Counted from the first letter of the stretch, positions 20,640 through 32,736 are shown. The stretch is DNA of 64,000 nt from Symbiodinium natans (GCA_905221605.1 CAJNDS010002404.1:234425-298424); one strand, 5' to 3'. Numbers and translations: made by a program. Notes: generated from the sequence alone by a model not told the origin.

Positions 20640-21185
20640 TCGCCAAGTTCTGTACGCGAAGTGGTGGCACTTTACGTCAGCAGCTCCAGACACCATGACG
20701 TGTAGCAGTAGGGCTGTGCAGGCCTGGGTGGACATGGAAGCCCTCATGGAGGCCCTCAATAGCTCATGGCAGGTGCGCCGTTCAAACTGGCGGATGATAG
20801 CAACATGCAAGCCTAGTTCTGCACAGCAGCTGAACACCAGTTCGAGTTCCTGTAGATGTGGTGTTTGTATGTTGCAGCTGGAGGCTCCACAGGTGATGGC
20901 AAGATGCCAACAAGGGTTCTTTTGTCATCGGACACCGTCGCGTGTGTTGTTTCCTCAGATCCTTGGCCAGGTGCTCCTCAGCGTCACCTTGGTGGCCTTT
21001 GCTGTGGGCGTATTGTGTACCTTAGATGTGGAGTTGGTCTTCGGCCTGCCACGTCCTGAGCATTTTGCCGAGGTGGTGAAGGCATTCTGATTTTTGCCCT
21101 TTAAGGGATTTATAGAGGGTACCTCATTCCCTCATTCCCTACGAAGAACCCCAAACCCTAAACCCTAAACCCTAAACCCTAAACC

Positions 21186-21238
<53 letters not shown>

Positions 21239-22969
21239 ACCCTAAACCAGCCAGATCAAGGCTCTTGGTGGCATTTGGGGTGTGCGCCTTTATCGTGTTT
21301 TTCTTCTTCGCCCTCTGCGGGCTCGGGCCCCAGACTGGCAGGATCAAAAAGCAAAGACAGCAAAGCTGGCGAATGCCTTTCTTGACATGGCAAGCGCTAG
21401 GACGCTAGGACTCGGAGCTGTGGTGTTTTTTTTTCAGACTGGGTCTCGTTGTTCGTTTGAGATGCGCAAGGAGGAACACGAAGCCACTATGGGTTGCCAA
21501 TAGAATATGGCACAAGAGGGCACAAAGCAAGTCGTGAGAGGTGGTCGTTTGGTCCCTGGGAGCTGACCATCATGACTGTGTTTCTCAGCTATGCAGTCGA
21601 GCCTGCCTTCCACATCGGCGGGCGCCCCAGAATTCAGTACTCGCAGTTATTCGCAGTGATGTGGACCGCGGCATGACATGGTGCTGGTTTCAGCAGGAGC
21701 TTGTGGTGTTGGATAAGTTGACAAGTTGGTTTGGTGGTGCCAAATGCCACAGGTGTGCATGGTTGCACAGCTGTCCTTGGCAAGTTAAGAACTGAAGCAT
21801 GCCGCCTCCGCCGAGGAAGCTGACCTGTTTGAAGCGAAGAGACGAGACACACGCCTTTTCTGCATCTTGCCACATGCTTCTTTCATAGTCATGCGCTCAC
21901 CTTCCAAACTGCAAGGAGTTTGCACACAATTCCCCGAGTGGTTCTGACAAGTGTCTTCGGGCGGAAGCAACATCAGCACTATACTGCATGACATTTTCGA
22001 TTTAGGCCCGCGGAAAGCTTGCTTAGTCTTCAGAAAGTTCGCGCGCGTATCGCTGGCAGTATCGCGTCGTGAACACCTCGATTCAGCCCAAGCAAACGAC
22101 GGGAAATGGGCTCAAAGCAGGGGATGATGATCGCGGGGCGCCCAAGAAGCTCCTCGACGATGCCAACGAGAAGAAGCTGGAGAAGAAGGGGGGGGAAGTG
22201 GAAGCTCGGGCAACCGAGGGCTTTCTGCAGCCGCGAAAGAGTTCGCACTTACAAGAGGGTAGGTTAAGTCGTATCTTCTTGTGTAAAGTCGTATCTCGGG
22301 CGCGTCGACACTGGAATTCGCGAAGACCAAGACTGGTCAGAACCCACTGGCACCCCCAAGCAGAAATCTCATTCACGCTGACAAAACTGGGCTCCCCTCA
22401 CAGGCGTGCGGTGACAAGTGCGTATTTTGCATGTGGGTCGAGAACATGAACAGGTTCCTCAGTGTTTTCGAGCTTGCCGGCACAATGTTCAAGATTCAGG
22501 GGGCCTTGAGCATCGCAACCAACCCTGACCCCTTTACCCTAAACCGCCAGGCAGCGTCAGTCACAGGTTTAGTGGGGAAGGGGTTTTAGTCAGCTGTGGC
22601 TGGGGCTGCGGTCTGGCGTGATTCTTCTACACCGGTGACAATGCGTCAGCTGCCTTTGCAAGGTTACGACTTCGTCATGCCGGGAATGCCAGAAGGAGCA
22701 CCGACAGCCTTCATTCCGCTAGGGTTCGGGTTCCAGTTGCTTGTGACTTATGAGGCTGGCTGTGGGCATCGTTCAGGGTTGGCCGACAACCGCTTAGACT
22801 CAGAAGCCTCATGGTCTAAGCACTGGCCCAAGCTTGCGCAGGGCTGATAGAGGAAGTGCACAGGTTCATGTGGCTGAAGCTCAGGAACAAGCCTAAGGTA
22901 GCAGAATTCCTTTACGAGCCTTCCGCCCCCCATGAGCGGTGTAGCAACATCCCCTGGTTAGTAGCTTAA
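20640..22969 (+). CDS. possible multi-exon membrane protein gene (tentative)
   Basis: Several plus-strand segments look coding but are separated by stops or telomeric repeat. About 20941-21090 encodes a hydrophobic segment (ILGQVLLSVTLVAFAVGV). About 21255-21330 encodes another (LLVAFGVCAFIVFFFFALCG) directly after a CCCTAAA/CCCTCAA array. About 22402-22530, after a CACAG acceptor, encodes ACGDKCVFCMWVENMNRF and onward. About 22660-22760 encodes YDFVMPGMPEGAPTAFIPLG. The last, 22843-22969, runs IEEVHRFMWLKLRNKPKVAE and onward to TAA. Together they suggest a gene with two or more membrane helices and telomere-bearing introns. I could not fix the exon borders because no paralogue is present, and a decayed gene is equally possible. 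Confidence 0.3.
21150..21246. repeat. CCCTAAA then CCCTCAA variant array
   Basis: Four to five CCCTAAA units followed by about eight perfect CCCTCAA units and a final CCCTAAA. The variant block is homogeneous, so it spread by local amplification. Confidence 0.9.
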
Positions 22970-24165
22970 TCCCAAAAGCTTTCGAAACTTCTTCGACAAT
23001 TCTCATGTCTGAAGCCAGTGTTTATCATTTCAATCTCTAGCCTGGCCGCTTTCATGAGGCTTTTGCATAAAACCCATCCTAAACACCTTTAGTACAAACC
23101 TCCCTGTCGCTCCTTGATTATTCCTGCCAACGGTTCGACGGTTCAGCCCTTACAACTGCCACGCGAGGTCCCCCAAACCCTAAGCCATGTGCGAGGGCCA
23201 GCTGAAGCCGGCAGAATGACTCAGAATGACCCTCGATTATTTGTACATTATGAGTATGGGCACGAGCTCGCAAGTGAACGAGGCGAAGGAGTGGAGAAAC
23301 AATTCGCTTATCAACCCCCTTACAGAATTAATATTGGAATGAAGAAACAGAAATGATGAAACTAAGCAAGGTCGTCATGTGGCCGAGGACTCAAGCCACG
23401 AAGCTATGAAGCTCTAGAGTTAATTGCCAGAGGCTTGCAGCCTGAACAGGGCGTGCAGCCGGCGGAAGGCTTCTCTTGAATGAAGGTGATGTGAGAGTTC
23501 ATGGCTGAGGACTTGCTTGATTCCGGTTGAAGACTTTGAGTTTGTGTCTGGTACATGACACTATGGCAAGTCCTAGTCAACGCGACTAAACCCTGACCCC
23601 TAAACCCTTAACCTTTGTTGTGTCTGAGCCTGGAATTGTGACTGGGGCTTGGCTGCGCCATCAAGAGCGTCTTTTGTGGGCGCAAGTCTGCGTGTCAGCT
23701 CTTTCAACTGCACCCCGTAATTACAGCGCAAGTGCTAGAAGACATCAGGGGTTCAGCTCTTCGAGCTGCGCCAATGCTGGTTGGTACTCGTAGCCATTGG
23801 TGAACCTTCTCAACATTCAGTGGTTCAGCTGGCGAACAGAGCGATTGCCGCGTCGTCTGCGGAGATAGGGCCGGGTAGATTTGCTGTTTGCAGGTTTGGG
23901 CGCGGCAGCTGGGTGTCTCGGTAGCACGCGCTCGAACACTTTCCGGGCTACAGAAGAGTGGCACCAGCTGATACTTAAAGTTTTGTGGTTGTGCTTTGTT
24001 GCAGCAGAGGAGTGGGCAGCCGCCAGCATCTGGCCCACAGGCTGGGCAGAGCTGCATGAAGCTCCTTAGCAGTTGGGATCACTACCGCTATGACCTCTGG
24101 AACCCACCAAAGATCAATCGGATCATCCTGTGGCTTGGCGTCGTAAATCATATTGCTGTTGCTGC
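22970..24165. other. intergenic stretch
   Basis: No gene recognised. The 117-codon minus frame at 23704-24057 overlaps another open frame and has no domain signature. Confidence 0.4.
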
Positions 24166-24237
24166 GGTTTAGGGTTTAGGGTTTAGGGTTTAGGGTTTAG
24201 GGTTTAGGGTTTAGGGTTTAGGGTTTAGGGTTTAGGC
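24166..24237. repeat. perfect TTTAGGG array
   Basis: Ten consecutive units without mismatch, the most regular canonical array in the window. Confidence 0.95.
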
Positions 24238-25674
24238 CTCAAAGACCCTGTGAACGCCTGGTCGCTGGAAAGGGTCTTCTTCCTATTGAACTCGGGGGCT
24301 GTAGGTCTTCCCCAAGAATAAGAATACCATGTTAGCAGAGCTTTTGTTCACCCAACAGTCATGTTGATGGTGAGCTCGCGAGCAGCAGGAGCATTGATTG
24401 TGGGAGCGGCGTATGGTGCATGTTTGCAACATGATGCCTGCTTGGGAGGCTGAACGTGCCAGCAGCGATGGCCTGTCACAGGCAAAGAAGCGAGCCATAA
24501 AACTGTACTACTGCTCAATATCTTGATTTTCTGTTCAGGCGAGCGACCTCCATCCAAAGGAGGATGACTCGCCTGAGGTGCCATAGTAGACAGTTGCGAC
24601 ATCTATTGCAAGATTCGAATGCGCAGATGCACTGCATGCTCAGAACGCGGGGAGGCAGCCATGCAGCGATCTATCCACGCAGTCGCCAAGAACTTGATCT
24701 CCAACTCTATCAAGCTGATGTTGCCGGCCCCTGAGTCTTCGACGATCTGTACTGCTGCGCGCTGTCAATCCTTGACCCAGTCCAGGATTGGCAGCTACAG
24801 TTAAGAGCACGGGGGGTCATGCAAGAATATGCTAACATATTGCAATATACCATCACTTCGAACTTTGCCACTTCTTGCTGCCAGTGAACGCCTCCAGGCA
24901 GCTTTGCAAAGCTACCATGTGACTGCCACATTGGAGTGCCGACTTGCATAAACCCTAAACCCTTGAAGATGTAAACTCCGAGGTGCGGAATCATGCTGGC
25001 GCCCAGCCAGCTTCGCAGCTTGGAACCGCAGCTTCATGCCAGACAGACCCTAAACCCTAAACCCTAAACCCTCAAGCGCCGGAGATCGCTTGCATGGCTT
25101 TCTCAAGCAGAAGATACCTGAGGGCAGCATGGTGCAAGTTCACATGCGAGGCATTTTTTCCCGACTGGGAGCGATTTCCATCATGCTTCCGGTGCTGTGT
25201 CTGCCGTCGGGACCTCAAGTTAAGATCGCACTCGGCCGCGTGGAAGCCCACGCGACCTTGAAGTACAGCAGCAGTATCAATGCTATCATATGTCGTCGTG
25301 TTCCGTGTTCTCTCGTGTCTGCTGGCAATCGCGGCGCCACTGCAGCTGTGCCCCCAGACGTGGGCCAGCAGCCCCTACAAGTGCCAGACACATGGCATTG
25401 AAACATGTGCGCGAACACCAGAAGCGACAGAACTGCCTGAGCTGCGGAGCCTCAACATCTTCCAGGTTGTTTTCCTCTAACTTGCTCGAAACGATCTGTA
25501 GTTCGCACGCAAGCTGTTGTGACTCTGACTGAGTTCGCACGGCAAGAGCACCAAAAGTGAGAGCAAATGACGCCGAGGTCTGTATTGGTCGTATACCCTG
25601 CATTGATCCTTGCTTCGGGACGGACACGGCGTCAGCCCGACCTCGTTCTCATGGGCAAGGTGCCTTGTCAAGGA
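24238..25674. other. intergenic stretch with a short telomere array
   Basis: A four-unit CCCTAAA array sits at 25046-25075. The frame after it (25090-25401) starts with HGFLKQKIPEGSMVQVHMRG, which looks exon-like but is unassigned. Confidence 0.35.
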
Positions 25675-25759
25675 AATGTGGGTACCTGGAACCTTCTTTG
25701 GGGATCCTACAATCTGGGTGTCTATACATTAGGGGTCCCTTGTTTTCGTAAACCCCCAT
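25675..25759. mobile_element. MITE-like family A element, copy 8
   Basis: The right end TTGTTTTCGTAAACCCCCAT is the family terminus, and the left end AATGTGGGTACCTGGAACC is eroded. The interior GGGATCCTACAATCTGGGTG matches the family centre. Confidence 0.5.
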
Positions 25760-25833
25760 ACAGGAGATGAATAATTATTCCGATATGTATGGCGCTGTTT
25801 TGACGTGTCGCCCTATTCTTGGCCTTTAAGCCT

Positions 25834-26128
25834 CCCTAAACCCTTAAACCCTTAAACCCTTAAACCCTTAAACCCTTAAACCCTTAAACCCTTAAACCCT
25901 TAAACCCTTAAACCCTTAAACCCTTAAACCCTTAAACCCTTAAACCCTTAAACCCTTAAACCCTAAACCCTTAAACGGGTGGGAAAAAACCCTTAAACCC
26001 TTAAACCCTTAAACCCTTAAACCCTTAAACCCTTAAACCTTTAAACCCTTAAACCCTTAAACCCTTAAACCCTTAAACCCTTAAACCCTTAAACCCTTAA
26101 ACCCTTAAACCCTAAACCCTAAACCCTT
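25834..26128. repeat. CCCTTAAA 8-bp satellite array
   Basis: About 34 units of CCCTTAAA, nearly perfect, interrupted once at 25976-25990 (CGGGTGGGAAAAAA). It is the largest telomere-variant array in the window. The ends return to CCCTAAA. Confidence 0.95.
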
Positions 26129-26217
26129 GGTTTCCCAACTTCGGCTCTCCTGCAGGTGCTCTTGGACAAGGCATCGTGGCTGTGGTTTGTGCCCCAGTTC
26201 TTCATAACCTGAGCGTT

Positions 26218-26286
26218 TGCCCTAAACCCGAAAGCCCTGCACCCTAAACCCTAAATCCTAAACCCTAAACCCTAAACCCTAAACTG
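26218..26286. repeat. interstitial telomere-like array
   Basis: CCCTAAA units with CCCGAAA and CCCTAAAT variants. Confidence 0.85.
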
Positions 26287-26689
26287 CAGCTGCAACCCGG
26301 AGGATTTCTTGCAACAGCTAAAGAGTTCAGCTTGGCCTAAGGACATGAGAGAGCCTTGTGAATCCGCTGCGTGCCCGGTGCCGTTTTTGTAGTTTTTGTA
26401 GTCGTTTAGATTTACCGTGTTCAGGCTCTAGCTTTAAAACCCCGGTTTGTCTCAACTGCGTGCGTCATGCCATGCCAATGGCGAATGTATGATAGTCTCA
26501 CCCGTGCTACTGCGCGAGCATGCGCAGTGCACGCTACAAATCAGCCTCGCAATGAATCGGAAGCCGTGCTCCCTCAAATCTTGGAGATGCAGCCATGCAA
26601 CAACCTGTTTCACTCATAAGAGGCGTCAGTTAGAGGAAGAAACCCTACTACGACATTTCTCCATGGATTGATGCATGACAAAGATCCGA

Positions 26690-27400
26690 AAAATATCTTC
26701 CAAGATACATATATATATATATATGTGTTCTGGTCTTATTTATTAAATTTATTGTTATCCTTCCTTCTATTCTGTTTGTCATTTGCCCATACTTATCAGA
26801 CGTCATATTTTCTTTTGCAATGAATGGTCTACAAATGATGGTATGAAATTGAATAATTCATTTTCGATAAATCATTTTCGAAATTCAATCGTAATTGGAG
26901 ATGGATGGATTTTTGATCATTATATGAAGATTTTATTTATATTTCGTAGATATTTGGATCTTTAATATTCAAAAATGAAACTTATGGATGGGAATAATGT
27001 AGATTTATGGATGTCTAATTCTTGGAATTCTGGGCCCGACTATATTTCTTCATTCTGGATTATTTTAGTCTTATACTACCGGAGACTCTAAACAAGCTAA
27101 GAAATATCAAATTCGATATTACTCTTCAGAAAAACGACAAATAGAGGAGTTTATCTAAATCTTAAGATCTATGGGATATAATATCTTGTCTTTAATTCAA
27201 TATTATAATCTCAGAATTGGAACTAAATTTTCATTGCAACCCGTTGTAGACTCGTAATCTTAGGAATAATCACGAAGAGACTAGATTTAGATCAGCGAAT
27301 CCATTTTAATGAGATTTCAGAACTCTTTTTCCCCAAATAATTTATTGAGAGGGGGGAGCCCATATCTTTCTAAGAATTCCGATTTGGTCGGATGTTCCGG
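26690..27400. other. AT-rich segment, start of a low-GC region
   Basis: Composition drops sharply after an (AT)n run at 26707-26723. Scattered stops on all frames exclude a long protein. I recognise no organellar gene or tRNA here. Confidence 0.5.
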
Positions 27401-28144
27401 CCGGGATCCCTGGTCTGCTTATCTCGGGTGACCTTGATTGGGTCTCTGGATTGCCACCTCTCTTTGATCTCCCTTCATGTGGGTGGCGCCCTGGCCGGGT
27501 CTCAAATCTGCTTGATTTCATTTGTCTCTTTTATCTCCTTCTATGTGTTATCCCGTACAAAACAATTACAGAGTCGATCAACAATCACGCCTGTCGTAGC
27601 GTTGCAGCCATTTTGAGCACAAATGAAGAATGTAGCTTGGCAAACTTTCGCCTCCTAAGACACAGACATCCATTCCGGAATTGTAGCCATTCCAAGTCAT
27701 GAGGCTTTGTGGACGAAGGTCAGGACAGCACCTCTTTCAACACTCGTTCCCTAAACCCGAAACCCTAAACCCTAAACGACTCTTGACGCGGACATGCTTC
27801 CATTCGGAGACAATTTCCATCTTGGGAGACAAACCTGCCGGTGCATCAGCGGAGGATATTGGCCAGATGACGGCCCGGTTGACCTATGCTAAACAATCTG
27901 AGCGTGACTGAGTTGCTGCATTTCTGCTCTGATGCCTCGCTGGTGTTCAAGGAGCGTTAGGATGATGAGCCAGGGTCGAACACAAAGCTTGATATTTTGA
28001 TGCTCGCATTCCTGAGTAGTACGGAGATCATGTATTTGCAGGCTTCTGCCCTCGGGGTTTCGCAGCTTTTGGAACCGTGCCGTGGCTGCATTCTACCCGG
28101 CACGGGAGCGGCGGTAATCCCACGAAACCAAATCCCAGAGTAAT

Positions 28145-28512
28145 TCCTTCCCCCGAATACTAAAATCACCCCTAATTTTAAATATTATTCTTCCCGGACC
28201 CTGCCGGCACCCAGCCCAATACTAAACCTGTTTGAGAATTAGGGGGGGAGGGGTTCAGGGCCTTCGCCCTTGTCCAAGTGGCCAGCTCATGTCAAAAGAA
28301 CGGAAGGCAGGCGATGTTGCCATGTGATGCTGGTCGGGAACGCGCTGGCCTCTGTCCTGCCGAACTTGGACTCGTCATGCTCCTGCATTGCAGGACAATT
28401 CAAACAAAACAAGCACATTCCCTCCCCCCTAATATTAAATCCCTTCCCCCTCCCCTCCTAATTCTGAAATTCGCCTGGACCCGAAAAATTTTTTAAATTA
28501 GGGGGGGGTCTA
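28145..28512. mobile_element. two CCCCTAATTTTAAA / AATTAGGGGGG inverted-repeat elements
   Basis: One spans about 28155-28258 (CACCCCTAATTTTAAATATT to GAGAATTAGGGGGGGAGGGG). The other spans about 28422-28511 (CCCCCCTAATATTAAATCCC to TTTTTTAAATTAGGGGGGGG). Both have complementary ends and GC-rich centres containing CGGACCC or GGACCCG. They form a fourth short-element type. Confidence 0.5.
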
Positions 28513-29177
28513 AATCCTAAGACCTGAATTCCGAAACCCCTTATGCCTAATTCAGCACATTCTGTGCTCTGCTGCGGTTGATTTGCTGGGCAGAAAGATC
28601 CAGATGCGGTTTTTTTGATGAAGAAGGTGGTCCTTGATGTGCCAGCTTTGATTTGAGATCATGGCAAGGCTTCAAGTCTTCGTGGGGCTCCTAAGGAGAC
28701 GGTACATTTCCAGGGAGGAGCGCTCCTCCAATGTCACACGGGTGAGCAGAGTCTTGCGGATTGGTGATTGCGGCTGATGGCGGGCCTGCCCTCTCCTCGC
28801 AACGCCAACCATCACACGCTACAGGTTGCGTGCAAGTTAGGTTTGGCAAGGGCTGTAGTGGCTGGGTGACGATGCGCTTAGAACGACACAAGGCGTCCTA
28901 GACTTCTGAGCCAGGCCAACCCAATGCGCTTTACCTACCTTCAACTCAGTTGATCCGATTTTGCAGTCCGGACATATGCAGCTCCGCATCTCTGATCGTC
29001 CATTCCATCTGGCCTTTGTTCCGTCACCTTGCGATTTATGGGATTCGTGGGTTGAGACGCCTCAAGTTTCTTCTTCGTTGCCAGGAAATCTATTAGGTCC
29101 ATTGCGCAAAAGTTCCTCCATCAAGCCACATGGCCGCGGCCCAAAACGCCAGGCTTGTAACAGGCCCCCGGGCGCCC

Positions 29178-29312
29178 ATGGCGCGACAAAGGATTTTTTT
29201 CACAAAAATCGGTTCTTGCGACAAACCTTGCGCGACAAGGCTTGCGACAAGGGGCGGTTGCTAGAATGCCACGCGACAAGGGTAAGAAACAAAGCTGGCG
29301 CGACAAGGGGCG
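29178..29312. repeat. dispersed GCGACAAGG motif cluster
   Basis: Seven copies of (GC)GCGACAAGG or GCGACAAACC within 135 bp, irregularly spaced at 12-35 bp. It is more like a degraded satellite or a binding-site cluster than a strict tandem repeat. Confidence 0.55.
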
Positions 29313-30764
29313 CGACGGGCTTAAAAAAGGTGGGGGTCGGACCCCCGCGACGAAGGGGTATTGAGTCATGCCCACATCTGAACTATCAGAAAGGCTCCTG
29401 GCAACGTCGCATCACCTCTTTTGAAGTGTTCAGCAAGCTGAGAAATGCACAGGACAATTCTTTTGCGACATGTCATCTTGACTGTATCCGAGCTCAGAAA
29501 CCTGCTAGATGCTATAGATATGTATCGCTACACTTCGGGAAGATGGTGTTTCCGAATCGTTCACCTAAATTAAACCTTCGTTCCAAATTCGATATCGAGG
29601 GCCTTTCCAAGTCGCCTGACTTCGGTGTTGTTGCATAGAGCGTACTCAGCCAAGCTCAGCTTTTCGCTTCTGATCTCGAAACCCTCCAAGCACCTGCCAG
29701 CTTTCTCTCGCACTCGCGCAGATGACTCTGTGCTTCTCCATGTGCTTTGTGACAGATTTCTGGGGCTGGTGTAAGGGGGGGAAGGCATAGAAAACAACTC
29801 CATTTGTTGTACTGATTCTTCTTTTTGGCGCTTTGCTCGTGGAGTTTAGCTTGTTTACTCAGTGTGTCCTGACTCGCTATTATTACTTTTTACTTTCGGT
29901 GCATTCTTGGCTACTGTGGCTTTATGCTCTTTGCTCTTGCACCGGTCTCTGCGAGACACACGTTCAGAGCGCCAAACCTCTGTGAGTCCCGTGCAGAGGA
30001 GGACTGGCCAGTGGAGACGAGCAGAGAATGGACACCTCGCTTGGCTTATCAATGGTTGAACGAATTGGTCATTGGTCTTTGCTACAATTCAACTGTGACT
30101 GGCCCGCAACCTATTCCACAAGCCCTTGTGGCCATATGGGAACCCCAGACAGCCAAACGCCCCCAGAAAATTTGCCCAAGTGGAAACACTCCCCGCCAAT
30201 CCACCGTTCTGTATGCCGGCACGGTCATAGAACCCCAATATTTGAGGTCACCCTATGGCCGGGTTCGAGATTTCCAAGATTCCTTGGGTACGATTTGACA
30301 CCCTATGCCCCATTCCAAAATCCCTTTGGCGAGAGGGGTGGGAGGCTCACACTTATTGGAGAACGAGGAGGATGCAAAGGCCGTTTTGCACCATGGCCTA
30401 CGAAAAGAATTGTGTGCCCCGGCATCCCATTTCAGTCCTTCTTGGCACGTCGAGCCCCAGGGTACAATGCGGATCCGGGGAATGAAAGCTAAAAGGGGTT
30501 GGTTGTTTCCACATGCGCGTGTCTAAATCTTGGCAAGCAATGGGGATGGTTGAGGGCATATTTGAGCGCACCACGCCGTCCACACGTTGCTATTGCTGCA
30601 GGGCAAGGAGCCTGTTGCACTCAACCTTGGGTGTCAGGTGCTTCCTCAACATTTTAAGATTAGAAGAGGGATGGCCCGAAAGCATCGATTTGCTGTGCGT
30701 TGACTCTAATTTCTGGACTCTTTGCAATCGAATTGTATATACTTGCAGAAGTATATGCACTTAG

Positions 30765-31760
30765 AATTCGAGTCTCACGATATTTGCGAGGTTTTCGAGG
30801 CCTCGGACTTCGAGCCCCACGATATTTGCGAGGTTTTCGCGGCCCCGGATTTCCAATCCCACGATATTTGTGATGGTTTCGACATCCCGGAATTCAAGGC
30901 TCACGATATTTGCGATGGTTTCGAAATCCCGGAAATCGAGTCCCACGAAATTTGCGAGGTTTTCGAGGAATTCGAGTCCCACGATATTTGTGATGGTTTC
31001 GATGTGCCGGAATTCGAATCCCACGATATTTGTGAGGTTCTCGAGGCCCCGGAATTCGAGACCCACGAAGTTTTTCGAGGAGTTCGAGTCTCATAACATT
31101 TGCGATGGTTTCGATAATTCGGAATTCGAGTCTTACGATATCTGCGAGGTTTTCGACATCCCGGAATTCGAATCCTACGAAATTTGCGAGGGTTTCGATA
31201 TCTCGGAATTCGAATCCCACGATATTTGCGAGGTTTTCGAGCACGTGGAATTCCGCTTCTATATTATTTGCGAGATTCCGGAATTCGAGTCCTACGAAAT
31301 TTGCTAGATGTTCGATGAATTCGAGTCTTACGATATCTATGATGGTTTCGACATTTTGGATTTCGAATCTTACGATGTTTGTGATGATTTCGATGTCTCG
31401 GATTTCGAGTCCTACGATATTTGCGAGATGTTCGAGGCTCCGGAATTTGAGTCCGAGGAAATTTGGAAGGATTTCGATATCTCGGAATTCTTCGAGTCCC
31501 ACGATATTTATGAGGATTTCGATATTTAGGAATTCGAATGAGGTTTTCGAGGAATTCGAGACCCACGATATTTATGAAGGTTTCGATATCTCGGAATTCG
31601 AATTTTATGATACTTGCGAGATTTTGTTACGATATTTTTCGAGGGTTTCGAGGATTTCGAGTCCTGCAATTTTTGCGATGGTTTCCATAATTTGTTCTTC
31701 CCGTCCCACGATTTCTGTGAAGGTTTCGATATCTTGGAATTCGAATCTCATGAAATTCAT
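30765..31760. repeat. 42-bp minisatellite, about 23 copies
   Basis: The unit is approximately GAATTCGAGTCCCACGATAT followed by TTGCGAGGTTTCGA(N)CCCG. Because 42 is a multiple of three and stop codons are rare, both strands stay open as 14-residue repeats (SHDICEVFEAPEFE on plus, NIVGLEFRGLENLA on minus). Variant and shortened units (36 bp) break the register. I interpret the open frames as a property of the repeat, not as a gene, but expression cannot be excluded. Confidence 0.85.
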
Positions 31761-31774
31761 GGGCGTCCCCTGCG

Positions 31775-32035
31775 TAGTATATTTATATTACGAAAGTCGA
31801 TTTTCCATCCACGGAAGCTTCTGATGTATTATATTGGTATTATAAAGTCGATTTTCTAGCCACGGAAGTTCCGGGCGTCCGTGGTGTATTACATTTGTAC
31901 TATAAAAGTCGACTTTCCAGCCACGGAAGCTCCGGGTATAAAAGTCGACTTTCTAGCCACGACGGAAGCTCCGGGCGTCCGCGGCGCACCACATGTATTA
32001 CAAAAGTCGATTTTTTAGCCACGGAAGTCCCCAGC
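31775..32035. repeat. about 75-bp tandem repeat (AAGTCGA-TTTT-AGCCACGGAAG)
   Basis: Five copies of a unit with AAAGTCGATTTTCTAGCCAC, then GGAAGCTCCGGGCGTCC and a TATTAC linker. One unit is shortened at about 31938. Confidence 0.75.
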
Positions 32036-32049
32036 GCACTACTTCTACA

Positions 32050-32372
32050 CTACAGAAAACGCAAAAACACGACGGTTTTGGCACCGCGACCACACCTAAA
32101 TCCGCAGAGGGGTTGCGTTTATATGTACAAAAATACAAAAACACGACGGTTTCGGCACCGTGCCAATGCCGAAATCCGCAGAGGATTGTCGCGCGCACGA
32201 AAAAACGTGCAAAAAATGATGGTTTTAGCACCGCGTCCCGCAAGAAATATCAAAAAACGATGGTTTTAGCCTCACGATCACGCCGAAACCCGTAGAGGGT
32301 TGTTTCGCGCAAACCAAGAAACATCAAAACACGATGGTTTTAGCACCGCGACCACGCCGAAACCCGTAGAGG
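32050..32372. repeat. about 90-bp tandem repeat (ACACGATGGTTTTAGCACCG)
   Basis: Four to five degenerate copies. Each has AAACACGACGGTTTTGGCAC, then CGCGACCAC and CCGAAACCCGTAGAGGGTT blocks. Confidence 0.75.
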
Positions 32373-32736
32373 GTTACAATCCCGATTGGCGACGTCAACC
32401 CACCCCGCCGCCTTAAAGAGAGTAATTTTAATTAAGAAATATAGGATTGGGTACGAAGGCCTACTAAATTCTATGTATATCTCCTAAGCTCTATTAAAAT
32501 TCTATTAAAATCTCATGAAATCTGCTCTATACACTTCACTCTATGTTCTTAACTCTATGCACTTGACTAACAACCACAACCACGACAACCACCATACAAG
32601 CCGCAACAACCACCACAACAAATAATCACAACAAGTGCAACCCGCTGAACTTCTTTAAAATGTCAATGGTTTGTGTCTCAAGACAATCAATGTATTTCGA
32701 TAATTGGCCACAAATTGAAAAAATCAATTCTATATA

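Larger units (their letters stand above)
27401..30764. other. intergenic stretch of mixed composition
   Basis: Returns to moderate GC. It holds a short CCCTAAA array (27749-27780, the last in the window), two inverted-repeat elements near 28145-28510, and a GCGACAA repeat (29178-29312). The longest frame, 28961-29638 (225 codons), runs through that repeat and has no domain signature, so I do not call it. Confidence 0.4.

Noticed and set aside
27604-27622. GCAGCCATTTTGAGCACAA resembles the dinoflagellate spliced-leader sequence (about 15 of 19 positions)
   Set aside because: Mismatches fall in the normally invariant 3' part, there is no downstream gene, and such a match can arise by chance in 64 kb.
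28961-29638. 225-codon plus-strand frame
   Set aside because: Runs through the GCGACAA repeat, has no domain, and its residues look random.
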